NCBI GenBank assembly: GCA_910579225.1
Contig: CAJTTI010000009.1
Span: forward strand, 52,381-116,380
Direction of reading: 5' to 3'
DNA from: an uncultured Lachnospiraceae bacterium
GTDB taxonomy: Bacteria > Bacillota > Clostridia > Lachnospirales > Lachnospiraceae
Length of the DNA: 64,000 bases
Part shown: positions 23,969-32,548 of the stretch, one piece after another
Layout: every line of letters starts with the position of its first letter
Numbering within the stretch: position 1 is the first letter of the stretch
Position numbers and translations under genes: made by a program
The notes under the pieces: model-generated
What the model was told of the DNA's origin: nothing
Database searches by the model: none
Seen by the model: only the letters and a program-made list of their open reading frames with translations

Positions 23969-25957
23969 CTATCCCTCCTGTTGCTTTTTATGATGTATAT
24001 TTCGAATTGTCTTTTTATTTCTCCGTGCCGGCACATGCCCTTTCTTCCCGTTCCTTTTGCCGGATTCTTCCGGATTTTTAGAAGCAGGGTTTCTTTTTTC
24101 TTCTGGATGGATCAGGCACTTTTTGCCATAGCCGATCAGATCTTCTCTTCCGGCCAGTTTAAGCGCTTCCCTTACCAGCTCCCGATTTTTCGGATTACGA
24201 TACTGAATCAGAGCCCGCTGCATTTCCTTTTCATGAAGATTTTCGGGTATATAAACTGGTTTCATAGTCCTTGGATCCAGGCCCGTCGCATACATGCAGG
24301 TGGATATGGTGGAAGGCGTCGGATAAAAATCCTGTACCTGTTCCGGCATATAACCCAGATCTCTGCAGTATTCCGCCAGTTTTACCGCCTCTTTCATGGT
24401 GCTTCCCGGATGAGAAGACATCAGATAAGGGACCAGATACTGTTTCAAATGAAGCTGTTCGTTCATTTTCTGATACTGTCTGGAAAATTCTTCATAGACA
24501 GCATGTTCCGGCTTTCCAAGACAGGAAAGCACCGGATCACTTACATGCTCCGGCGCCACTTTCAGTTGACCGCTCACATGATACCGACACAGTTCTTCCA
24601 GAAAACCACTATCCCGGTCCGCCAGTACATAATCAAAACGAATGCCGGAACGGATGAACACTTTTTTGACTCCCGGAAGCGCCCGCAGTTTCCGAAGCAG
24701 CGCCATGTAATCTCTGTGGTCTGCCCTGAGATTCCTGCAGGGCTTCGGAAACAGACACTGTTTCTCCCTGCACACGCCTTTCGTCAGCTGTTTCTCACAT
24801 GAGGGCATACGAAAATCTGCCGTAGGGCCGCCCACATCATGGATATATCCTTTGAAATCCGGTTCCGAACACATCTGCACTGCTTCTGCAAGAAGAGACT
24901 CATGACTTCTGGCCTGGATAATCCGCCCCTGGTGAAAAGTCAGGGCACAGAAAGAACAGCCGCCAAAGCATCCCCGTGAGCTAACCAGGCTGAATTTTAC
25001 TTCCGCCAGTGCCGGAACTCCGCCTGCTGCATCATACATGGGATGCCAGGTCCGCTGATAAGAAAGCCCGTAAATCTCGTCCATCTCTGCTTCTGTCAGA
25101 GGTATGGACGCAGGATTCTGTAGAACATAACAGCTTTTGGAATATTCTTCTGCCAGGCATTTTCCCGAAAACGGGTCTGTGTTGCAGTACTGGATATAAA
25201 AACTTTCCGCATATTTCCTTTTCTCTTTGCAGATCTCTTCATATGCCGGAAGAAGAATGTGCCCGCCTGTACGGGACAGCGATTTCACCTTGCAAACAGT
25301 TCCCGGAAGATACGTAATTTCCTGTATGGGAATCCCCGCGTCCAGTGCATCTGCAATGGCGACAATGGATCGTTCTCCCATTCCGTAAGAGATCAGATCT
25401 GCTCCGCTTTCCAGAAGAATCGAACGGCGCATAGAATCTGACCAATAGTCATAATGAGCCAGCCGGCGAAGTGAAGCTTCAATACCGCCGATTATGACCG
25501 GCGTCTTCTTATAGTTCCGGCGGATCAGGTTGCAGTAGACGATAACCGCCCGGTCCGGCCTTCTGCCGGCCTCTCCCCCCGGCGTATACTGATCTTTACT
25601 CCGACGCTTTTTCGCCGCTGTATAATGATTGACCATGGAGTCCATGTTTCCGGCCGATACCAGGAACCCGAGACGCGGTTCGCCCAGTCCGGTGACACTG
25701 TCTGCATTTCGATAGTCCGGCTGGGGAAGAATCCCCACTGTATATCCCCTGGATTGCAGCACACGGCTTATAATCGCCGGACCAAAGGACGGATGGTCCA
25801 CATAGGCATCTCCAATCACATAGACAAAATCCAGCTGCCGGATTCCCAGTTCTTCCATATCTGCCCGACAGACCGGAAGGAAGCCCCGGGAGACGGCACT
25901 TTCTTTGTCTGTCTTTGACCCTTGTATGTCTCCCGGAACTTTCTGCTTATTCAACAT
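23969..25957 (-). CDS. YgiQ-family radical SAM protein
   Basis: The 661-residue protein carries the radical SAM cluster motif SRGCFGGCSFC with cysteines at about 330, 334 and 337. The N-terminal region (YVIGDAYVDHPSFGPAIISR) and the overall length match the YgiQ/UPF0313 family. It should bind a [4Fe-4S] cluster and S-adenosylmethionine; the reaction is unknown. The C-terminus is a basic, low-complexity tail (Lys/Arg-rich, about residues 615-661). I chose the ATG at 25957, where LNKQK begins; the frame continues 84 bp upstream without a good ribosome site. Confidence 0.88.
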   Translation of the reverse strand: MLNKQKVPGDIQGSKTDKESAVSRGFLPVCRADMEELGIRQLDFVYVIGDAYVDHPSFGPAIISRVLQSRGYTVGILPQPDYRNADSVTGLGEPRLGFLVSAGNMDSMVNHYTAAKKRRSKDQYTPGGEAGRRPDRAVIVYCNLIRRNYKKTPVIIGGIEASLRRLAHYDYWSDSMRRSILLESGADLISYGMGERSIVAIADALDAGIPIQEITYLPGTVCKVKSLSRTGGHILLPAYEEICKEKRKYAESFYIQYCNTDPFSGKCLAEEYSKSCYVLQNPASIPLTEAEMDEIYGLSYQRTWHPMYDAAGGVPALAEVKFSLVSSRGCFGGCSFCALTFHQGRIIQARSHESLLAEAVQMCSEPDFKGYIHDVGGPTADFRMPSCEKQLTKGVCREKQCLFPKPCRNLRADHRDYMALLRKLRALPGVKKVFIRSGIRFDYVLADRDSGFLEELCRYHVSGQLKVAPEHVSDPVLSCLGKPEHAVYEEFSRQYQKMNEQLHLKQYLVPYLMSSHPGSTMKEAVKLAEYCRDLGYMPEQVQDFYPTPSTISTCMYATGLDPRTMKPVYIPENLHEKEMQRALIQYRNPKNRELVREALKLAGREDLIGYGKKCLIHPEEKRNPASKNPEESGKRNGKKGHVPARRNKKTIRNIHHKKQQEG

Positions 25958-26058
25958 CTGAACCCATCCCCTTTCTGTCTCTTCCTCCTGACCGACAGGA
26001 AATATATTGCATGCGGCAAAATTCCCCCTGGCTCCCGGCACAGCTTTGTTTCTGACAT

Positions 26059-26805
26059 TCAGTTTCTTCTGCCGGAACTTTCCGACACCAGTCCCGTCAG
26101 GTCTTTAAGCGCCTGAATCTCTTCATCCGTCAGCTGGCGATACGCTCCCGCCTGCAGCGTCTCATCCAGCGACAGAGAACCCATGCACAGCCTCTTCAAA
26201 TAAATCACCCGGCATCCGACCGCCTCAAACATCCGTTTCACCTGGTGAAACTTTCCTTCCTGAATCGTAACCAGAACTTCACTGATCTCTCCGCTCTCTA
26301 CAATCTCAAGCTCTGCCGGTAACGTCGGCTCCTTTTCCCCGATCTCCAGCCCTTCTCTGAACTGTTCTGCTTCCTTTGGCGTCACCTGTCCTGCAACTCT
26401 GGCATAATAGATCTTATCCACATGCTTCTTTGGCGACAGCAGGCGGTGCGCCAGCTCTCCATCGCTGGTCAGAAGCAGCAGGCCTTCCGTATCCTTGTCC
26501 AGCCTTCCCACCGGAAAGACGTCTCTTCTGTCCTTAGGCTCAAGGAGGTCCAGTACCGTTCGCTCCCGCGCATCCTCTGTGGCAGAAACCACCCCTGCCG
26601 GTTTATGAAGCATCAGATATAAAAATGGCGCATAAACCGCCTCCCGGTCACCACAGACCACCTGGTCTTTCGTTTCTTCCACCTTCTGCTCCGGCCGTTT
26701 CACAGTCTCGCCATTGACCTGCACCAGCCCTTTCTTCAGAAGTGATTTCACCTGGCTTCTGGTGCCAAAACCGGTTTCGCACAGGAACTTGTCCAGCCGC
26801 ATCAT
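26059..26805 (-). CDS. RsuA/RluB-family pseudouridine synthase
   Basis: The 248-residue protein has an N-terminal S4 domain (RLDKFLCETGFGTRSQVK) and the RsuA-type catalytic signature GRLDKDTEGLLLLT, with the aspartate at about residue 104. It modifies a uridine in rRNA, either 16S or 23S. The start is the ATG that overlaps the TGA of the RsmF-like gene (ATGA), eight bases after GGAGG. It is the second pseudouridine synthase in this 5-kb region. Confidence 0.87.
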   Translation of the reverse strand: MMRLDKFLCETGFGTRSQVKSLLKKGLVQVNGETVKRPEQKVEETKDQVVCGDREAVYAPFLYLMLHKPAGVVSATEDARERTVLDLLEPKDRRDVFPVGRLDKDTEGLLLLTSDGELAHRLLSPKKHVDKIYYARVAGQVTPKEAEQFREGLEIGEKEPTLPAELEIVESGEISEVLVTIQEGKFHQVKRMFEAVGCRVIYLKRLCMGSLSLDETLQAGAYRQLTDEEIQALKDLTGLVSESSGRRN

Positions 26806-28178
26806 GCGTTCATCCTCCATCCGGAGAGATATTTGTTGCGCAGGGTTCCCCGAAGCAGCTTTCCCCAGCCCAGGGGATAACCATCCACACAGATCAGCTG
26901 CCAGCCGTTCTCCCGGCTGCTCTCCCCTTCCTCTATCTCAATCGTCTCTCCCTTCAAATAGCGAATTACCCGTTGATCAGAAGCAGATAAATCAATCACC
27001 GAACCATACTCTTCTTTTTTTAGCACCATGGCAAAAGCCTGACTGGGTTCAAACCGTTTCTTCAGAAGTTCTCCCATATACAGACCAAAGCGCAGAGCAC
27101 GAAGTCCCTGACATCGTCCGATACCCTCCGGTATCCAGAATACTTTCGTATTCAAAACCTGTATGCCGGACAGAGAAAACGGCAGTTTTACATCCTTCAG
27201 GAACTCCTCCAGTTCTGCCGGAAGTCTCGTCATCCGCCTTCGCTCTTCCGGCACATATTTCTTTTGTTCCCCGTCTCTTTGCAGAAGCGCCAGGAAATGC
27301 CCTTCTCCGTCAATCTTATGCGGAAAGAGCCGGACGCATTTGTGCAGTGGGAACATGCTATTCACCAGTTTGGGCCTGCCCGGGCAGAAACCTTCGCACC
27401 AGGGAATGTCTGCCAGGTGAAAATCCGGATGCCCCTTCAGAAAATCATCCACACTTCCTTCATTCTCCAGCTCCGAAAAGGTACAGGTGGAATACAACAT
27501 CATTCCGCCCGGCTTCAGCAGTCCGGCAGCCTGCCGCAAAATCTCCCTCTGAATCCTGGAAAAATATTCCGGCCCCTGTCTCTCCCAAGCCGGAATCATA
27601 TGCGACTGCTTACGGAACATGCCTTCTCCGGAGCAGGGCGCATCAATCAGAATCTTATCAAAAAATTCATGAAAATATTGATCCAGACGGTTGCCCATCT
27701 CGCTGGTGATCAGAATATTTGGCGCCCCAAATACTTCCAGATTCTTAAGCAGCGCTTTGGTTCTGGATGCACTGGCGTCATTGGCTACCAGAAGCCCTGT
27801 ATGATTCAGCTTTGCCGCCAGTTCTGTCGCCTTCCCGCCGGGAGCCGCGCACAGATCCAGCACACACTCTCCTTCTTCTACCGGAAGAACGCTGGCCGGC
27901 GTCATGGCGCTTGGCTCCTGGATATAATAAAGCCCTGCATAATAATAAGGATGCTTCGTAGGTGCATCCTCCTCCGTATAATAATATCCGTTTTTGGTCC
28001 AGGGCACCTTTCTCAAACTGTGAAAAGGCTGGATACGCTCAAATTCCTCCACAGAGATCTTGGAAGTGTTCACCCGAAGTCCCATAAACCGGGGCTTCTG
28101 AAAGCTTTCCAGATACAAATCAAGCTCTTCCCCAAGAATTGTTCTCATGTTCTCTACAAACGAGCCCGGAAGTTCCAT
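26802..28178 (-). CDS. RsmF/NSUN-type rRNA cytosine-C5 methyltransferase
   Basis: The 458-residue protein has an S-adenosylmethionine-binding domain (LDLCAAPGGKATEL, about 107-120) and the two catalytic cysteines of RNA m5C methyltransferases, DAPCSGEG (Cys about 182) and YSTCTFSELENE (Cys about 232). A C-terminal domain of about 170 residues matches RsmF-type proteins of Firmicutes. It probably methylates one or more cytosines of 16S rRNA. The start ATG follows AGAGGG. It overlaps the pseudouridine synthase downstream by four bases. Confidence 0.88.
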   Translation of the reverse strand: MELPGSFVENMRTILGEELDLYLESFQKPRFMGLRVNTSKISVEEFERIQPFHSLRKVPWTKNGYYYTEEDAPTKHPYYYAGLYYIQEPSAMTPASVLPVEEGECVLDLCAAPGGKATELAAKLNHTGLLVANDASASRTKALLKNLEVFGAPNILITSEMGNRLDQYFHEFFDKILIDAPCSGEGMFRKQSHMIPAWERQGPEYFSRIQREILRQAAGLLKPGGMMLYSTCTFSELENEGSVDDFLKGHPDFHLADIPWCEGFCPGRPKLVNSMFPLHKCVRLFPHKIDGEGHFLALLQRDGEQKKYVPEERRRMTRLPAELEEFLKDVKLPFSLSGIQVLNTKVFWIPEGIGRCQGLRALRFGLYMGELLKKRFEPSQAFAMVLKKEEYGSVIDLSASDQRVIRYLKGETIEIEEGESSRENGWQLICVDGYPLGWGKLLRGTLRNKYLSGWRMNA

Positions 28179-28247
28179 TCCTCTACCCTCTTTCTTCTGT
28201 GATTGAAACCGCGTTTCTTTCAGACAGCATTATATCACAATACCCGC

Positions 28248-28913
28248 CTAATAAGAATAGGTTAATTTCTTATTTTCCAGATATTTCAGCATCCAGTACG
28301 GATTCACTGCCAGTTCCTGGTCCGCGCCCAGAGGCACATAGATGCCCAGATGCAGGTGCACCGGGAACTGCCCTGTAGTTCCTTCCGGCCCGTAACCGGT
28401 ATCTCCCATATACCCGAGCACATCTCCGGCCAGGACGGTATCACCCGGATTCCATTCTTTCACATAGGAAGCCAGATGAGCATAGTAGTAATAATTGCCG
28501 TTCTCAGACCGGATTCCGACTCGCCATCCGCCTTTCTCCAGCCATCCCACCTGTTCCACCATACCATCTGTCATACTGACCACCGGATAATATCCGGACT
28601 GGTCCACTGCAGCCATCAGATCCGTACCTTCATGATTCCTTTTGCCGCCGTAATTCCGTTCTGCCATCCAGGAATTCTCAAAAGCAACCGTAGCCTTTTC
28701 ATTGATATCAGACAGCGGTACCGGAAACCATTGAAGCTCTGTCCAGACCAGCTCCACAGTATCCCTGTACCGTTCAAATTCACTTCCGGGACTCTGTCCA
28801 CAGAACATTTGTTCTTCCATAAGTTCGTCGATCCAGATCAGTTCTCCCTGGACTGCACAGTTCAGCAACAAAGTAACCATCAAATAACATGCAATCTTAC
28901 GAATTGGACTCAT
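28248..28913 (-). CDS. M23-family (LytM-type) metallopeptidase
   Basis: The 221-residue protein starts with a signal-anchor helix (about residues 5-22) and ends in an M23 domain. The zinc and catalytic residues are present: His94 and Asp98 in NHEGTD, His146 in YYAHLAS and His188 in VHLHLGIY. It should act outside the membrane on peptidoglycan cross-links, or bind it. The stretch before the peptidase domain contains no other domain I recognise. It is divergent from ylbJ by only 55 bp; the pairing with a sporulation-type membrane protein hints at, but does not show, a sporulation link. Confidence 0.85.
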   Translation of the reverse strand: MSPIRKIACYLMVTLLLNCAVQGELIWIDELMEEQMFCGQSPGSEFERYRDTVELVWTELQWFPVPLSDINEKATVAFENSWMAERNYGGKRNHEGTDLMAAVDQSGYYPVVSMTDGMVEQVGWLEKGGWRVGIRSENGNYYYYAHLASYVKEWNPGDTVLAGDVLGYMGDTGYGPEGTTGQFPVHLHLGIYVPLGADQELAVNPYWMLKYLENKKLTYSY

Positions 28914-28968
28914 ATTTTACCGCTTGCCCCATAAAATGTAGGGAATTAGTTCATTATATGGTGACTGT

Positions 28969-29907
28969 TTGAAAAAGATACTTTTCATTCTCTCTGTTAC
29001 AGGTGTCATTTTCCTGTTATTTACCCATCCAGATGTAATCGCATCCGGATGTTCTCTTGGACTCACCCTGTGGTATACGGCAGTCCTGCCTTCTCTGCTG
29101 CCCTTTATGATTTTTTCCAATTTGCTGGTCCGGACCGGCATGTTCCGCACTCTGAATCGGGTCTACGCACCTATACTCAGAAAACTGTTCCGAATCTCCG
29201 ACGAAGGGTGTTATGCTGTCCTGCTGGGATATCTGTGCGGATTTCCCATGGGCGCCAAAGTGATCGCCGATCTCGTAAGAGAGCACCATATTTCTGCAGA
29301 AGAAGGGACCTACCTTCTGGGTTTTTGCAACAACGTAAGTCCTGCCTTTTTCCTGAATTACGTCTGTCTGATGAAATTGGGATGTTCTTCTGTCCCCTGG
29401 AAACTGGTGCTGCTTTTCTATGCCCTGCCTCTGCTTTACGGCTTCTTCACCAGACCCTTTTATCAGTTCTCAGATATCGGTGCAAAAAAACAGGCTCCAA
29501 CGCATCGGCTGGATTTTCCGATGCTGGACGCCTGTATTATGGATGGATTTTCCACCATCACCCGGCTGGGCGGATACATCATGCTTTTTACGATCTTTAC
29601 ACAATTTTTAAAGCTCCTGCCCCTGTCAGCTTCCCTGCTGGCCTTTTTAAGCGCTGTTCTGGAAATCAGCTGCGGCATCGACCAGATCGCCGCTCTCTCC
29701 GTCCTCTCTCCCGTGCACCGGACCGCTTTCATATGTGCCTGTACTGCTTTTGGCGGCCTGTGCATCTATGCACAAACGCAGAGCGTCCTTTCCGGAACGC
29801 CTCTCTCTATCCAGAGCTGGCTGAAAGGAAGGATTGTCACTGCCCTTCTGGTGTTTCTGCTGGTAATGTCTCCGGCTGTGGCGCCAGTTCTGCGCGGTTG
29901 CTGGTAA
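28969..29907 (+). CDS. ylbJ: YlbJ-like sporulation integral membrane protein
   Basis: The 312-residue membrane protein has about eight hydrophobic segments and the nucleoside-recognition/gate-like sequences of YlbJ, including GYLCGFPMGAKVIADLV and NNVSPAFFLNYV. In Bacillus subtilis YlbJ is made in the mother cell and contributes to heat-resistant spores. The frame starts with TTG preceded by GGTGA; no ATG in this frame precedes the conserved region. Its last 71 bases overlap the 3' end of the convergent coiled-coil gene, a substantial antisense overlap. Confidence 0.8.
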   Translation: MKKILFILSVTGVIFLLFTHPDVIASGCSLGLTLWYTAVLPSLLPFMIFSNLLVRTGMFRTLNRVYAPILRKLFRISDEGCYAVLLGYLCGFPMGAKVIADLVREHHISAEEGTYLLGFCNNVSPAFFLNYVCLMKLGCSSVPWKLVLLFYALPLLYGFFTRPFYQFSDIGAKKQAPTHRLDFPMLDACIMDGFSTITRLGGYIMLFTIFTQFLKLLPLSASLLAFLSAVLEISCGIDQIAALSVLSPVHRTAFICACTAFGGLCIYAQTQSVLSGTPLSIQSWLKGRIVTALLVFLLVMSPAVAPVLRGCW

Positions 29908-30418
29908 TAGTTGCATAAAAATCCTGGAAATTATTCATCATCGCCTCATAACGGACATTTGAAGTATCCACCATTCGCTGTATCATATCCTGAAGATCTG
30001 CAAGCCGCTCGTCTGTATACGCAATCGCACCGAGCCGGATCTCATTGGCATCTCTGGTGGCATTGTTCAAAATCTCCTGAGCCTGTACAGTTGCAGTCTC
30101 TATCACCTGATTTGCCTGCTCGTAAGCCTGCTGCATGATCTCATGTTCATTCACCATTTCCTGATTCTGAAGATTTGCCTGGGCGACGATTGCCTGGGCT
30201 TTCTTCTGAGCATCCGCCAAAATTGCGTCTTTGTTTGCCAAAACTTTCTGATAACGCTTAATTTCTTCCGGTGTCTTCATCCGGAGCTCTCTCAGAAGCT
30301 CCTCAATTCGTTCCCGATTTACTATAATCTTCTCCCCGGAACCCAGAAGCGGTCCCTTACAGGTATCAATATAGTCTTCTATCTCTTCAATAATCTGTTC
30401 TATACGGCTGTTGCTCAT
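29837..30418 (-). CDS. Coiled-coil protein (V-type ATPase H / DivIVA-like), unknown function
   Basis: The 193-residue protein is almost entirely helical and charged. Heptad-like runs cover about residues 40-175, resembling ATP synthase stalk (b/H subunit) and DivIVA-like proteins (LADAQKKAQAIVAQAN). No membrane helix is present. Such a gene commonly sits beside ylbJ in Lachnospiraceae, and its job there is not established. I start at the ATG at 30418, preceded by AAGGAG; the longer frame adds 13 residues with no ribosome site. The C-terminus is Pro/Glu-rich and overlaps ylbJ. Confidence 0.75.
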   Translation of the reverse strand: MSNSRIEQIIEEIEDYIDTCKGPLLGSGEKIIVNRERIEELLRELRMKTPEEIKRYQKVLANKDAILADAQKKAQAIVAQANLQNQEMVNEHEIMQQAYEQANQVIETATVQAQEILNNATRDANEIRLGAIAYTDERLADLQDMIQRMVDTSNVRYEAMMNNFQDFYATITSNRAELAPQPETLPAETPEGQ

Positions 30419-30582
30419 CTTTCCCTTGCTCCTTCTGAATGATCTGTTTTCCCGCAACGATTTTCTATTTCAATAACTCTTCCGTACCTTCTTTCACAAT
30501 AACATTTGTAATTTCATGGTAATTATAACTGAACATGCTCATTTGTGCAAGGTGTAATTCTGGTCAATTCTCTGCGCATCCC

Positions 30583-30621
30583 GGCAAAAGGGACTGTTTG
30601 TTCCCCAAACAGCCCCTTGCC
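30583..30621. terminator. Hairpin after the ligase gene
   Basis: GGCAA...CTGTTTG pairs with CAAACAG...TTGCC in a stem of about 17 bp with small mismatches. It lies 31 bases beyond the stop of the ligase gene. The U-rich side is on the plus strand, but its position suggests use by the minus-strand operon. Confidence 0.65.
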
Positions 30622-30651
30622 TTTACTTTTACTCTCTTTTCAGAAAAATGA

Positions 30652-32160
30652 CTAATACCGTTTAATCTTCTTCGACGGCGTCTTGGGAAACTCTGTATCC
30701 CTCACCTTCAGCCGATAGATTTTCTTATATGCCGGCGCGCCCTTATTCCAGTCGTCAATCAGCTCCTGGAGCGCTGCCTGTACATCTTTTATCCCTTTCT
30801 TCTCCACATACTCCGCATCCGGAAAGAATTCAGCCTCGATCACGCCTTCACTCTCGCGAACCAGCACTTCCTGTACCATGGGAGCCTCGGACAGACGATT
30901 CTCCAGCTCCTCCGGAGAGACATTCTCCCCGTTCTTTGTGATGATCAGATTCTTCTTGCGCCCGGTCAGGTAGACAAATCCCTCTTCATCCACATAGCCA
31001 AGATCTCCGGTCCGAAGCCAGCCGTCCACCAGCGTCTCCTTCGTCTCCTTTGGCATCTGATAATAGCCCTGCATAACGCTGCTGCCCCGGACCCAAAGCT
31101 CCTCATCCACTACTTTTGCCTCGCAGTTAGGGATGAGCTGCCCCACGGAACCTTTGCGGATGTTCCAGCTCACGGTCGTACTGATAACCGGCGCACATTC
31201 CGTCATACCATAACCCTGCAGGATTGTGATCCCGTATGTCCCAAACAGATCCAGCATGTTCGGCGGCAGATACGCGCCACCGCTGCAGATCGTCTGGAAC
31301 TGCTCTCCGAACACTTCTCTTTTCACAATCTCAGGAGGAAGACCTGCCGCCTCCTGCAGCTTTTTCGCCATGGTCTCGATCATCAGCGGAACCATCAGAA
31401 TCACATTCGGTTTGAACAGCTTGATATTCTTCGCCATACGAATCAGCGAATCGTTGATACAGATGATGCTGCCCAGAGAAAGCCCTTTTAGAATATCCAT
31501 GCTCAGGCAATAGGCATGATGAATCGGAAGCACCGTAAGTATCACCGTCCGCTCCGGGAACTTCATATCCAGGCAGGTGGCATTCTCTGCCAGGTTCCGG
31601 TGAGTCAGCATGACGCCTTTACTCTTTCCCGTGGTCCCCGATGTAAACATAATCGTTGCCAGTTCCTCCGGACTGGGCTCATACGCACAGGCTCCTTCAT
31701 GCTCCCGCAGCAGCTGCCAAAAGGAAAGCGCCTCTTCGTCTGCCGCTTCCTTCTGCATGGAAATGATATATTTGAGCTTGGGGCATTTGGCCTTCGCCGC
31801 CAGCATCACATCTTTACGGATCTCATCCACCACCAGCACCGATGCATCTGCCCGGTCGAGCAGCTCACACATTTCCTCCATCGGAAGAGACACATCCAGA
31901 GGAACACATACCGTCCCGCTGTTTACCGTTCCAAGATAGGTGACAAGCCATGGATAAGAAGTCATGCCTGTGACCGCCGCATGGCCTCCCTGTACCCCCA
32001 GTGCTTCCAGAACTCTGGAAAAACTCTCACTGTCCTTTTTCAAATCTGTATAAGATTTTGTCTCTATGGTATCTTTCCCGATCTTATAACGGATGGCGTC
32101 CTCTGCCCCGTATTTTTGTTCCGACTGTACCAGAATCTCACGAATCGTACTGATTATCAT
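30652..32160 (-). CDS. FadD-like AMP-forming acyl ligase
   Basis: The 502-residue protein is a complete adenylate-forming enzyme: the P-loop TSGTTGKSKG (about 173-182), QGYGMTECAP (315-324), the hinge GWLRTGDLG (380-388) and a C-terminal catalytic lysine in TPSKKIKR (about 497). The LPIHHAYCLS motif is typical of fatty acyl-CoA or acyl-ACP ligases, not of amino-acid-activating NRPS domains, so a carboxylic acid substrate is likely. It is the last gene of an operon with a carrier protein and a condensation domain and probably loads that carrier. The ATG has GGAGG nine bases upstream. Confidence 0.87.
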   Translation of the reverse strand: MIISTIREILVQSEQKYGAEDAIRYKIGKDTIETKSYTDLKKDSESFSRVLEALGVQGGHAAVTGMTSYPWLVTYLGTVNSGTVCVPLDVSLPMEEMCELLDRADASVLVVDEIRKDVMLAAKAKCPKLKYIISMQKEAADEEALSFWQLLREHEGACAYEPSPEELATIMFTSGTTGKSKGVMLTHRNLAENATCLDMKFPERTVILTVLPIHHAYCLSMDILKGLSLGSIICINDSLIRMAKNIKLFKPNVILMVPLMIETMAKKLQEAAGLPPEIVKREVFGEQFQTICSGGAYLPPNMLDLFGTYGITILQGYGMTECAPVISTTVSWNIRKGSVGQLIPNCEAKVVDEELWVRGSSVMQGYYQMPKETKETLVDGWLRTGDLGYVDEEGFVYLTGRKKNLIITKNGENVSPEELENRLSEAPMVQEVLVRESEGVIEAEFFPDAEYVEKKGIKDVQAALQELIDDWNKGAPAYKKIYRLKVRDTEFPKTPSKKIKRY

Positions 32161-32258
32161 TACTCTCTGCCTCCATCAGGTCCGCAGCCGTCCCGGTGAC
32201 CCCTCTGATCCGGACAGCTACTGTTCAAAGATTTTGTATCAACGGTTTCAGACCAAGC

Positions 32259-32489
32259 TTACTCTGCCGACAGCCTGTTCAGATACTCCACTGCCTCCTG
32301 CACAGTCCGGATATCAGACACTTCCTGCTGGTCAATCTCCACATCAAAAGCATCTTCCAGCTCTCCAAGCATGCTCATAAAATCAAAAGAGGTAAAACCC
32401 AGATCCTCCATAAATCTTGATTCCGGATGCACATCCTTTGGCTCCACTTCCACATAATTACAGATGATCTCCACCAACTTTTCAAACAT
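32259..32489 (-). CDS. Acyl/peptidyl carrier protein
   Basis: A 76-residue carrier protein with the four-helix pattern of ACPs. The phosphopantetheine attachment serine is at about residue 34 in LGFTSFDFMSM, in place of the usual DSL. The protein is acidic. It lies between the condensation-domain gene and the ligase gene on the same strand, so it should carry the ligase's acyl product as a thioester. I start at the ATG with AAGGAG nine bases upstream; an earlier ATG there is out of frame. Confidence 0.88.
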   Translation of the reverse strand: MFEKLVEIICNYVEVEPKDVHPESRFMEDLGFTSFDFMSMLGELEDAFDVEIDQQEVSDIRTVQEAVEYLNRLSAE

Positions 32490-32548
32490 ATCCCATTTCT
32501 CCTTATCTTCCAGATTTCTTTCAAAAAACAGCCCGTCTTTGAAAGAAC

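Noticed and set aside
23843..24802. Long plus-strand open frame opposite the YgiQ-type gene
   Set aside because: It has no ribosome site, no known motif and unusual composition; it is the antisense shadow of the radical SAM gene. The same applies to the long frames opposite the RsmF-like and ylbJ genes.
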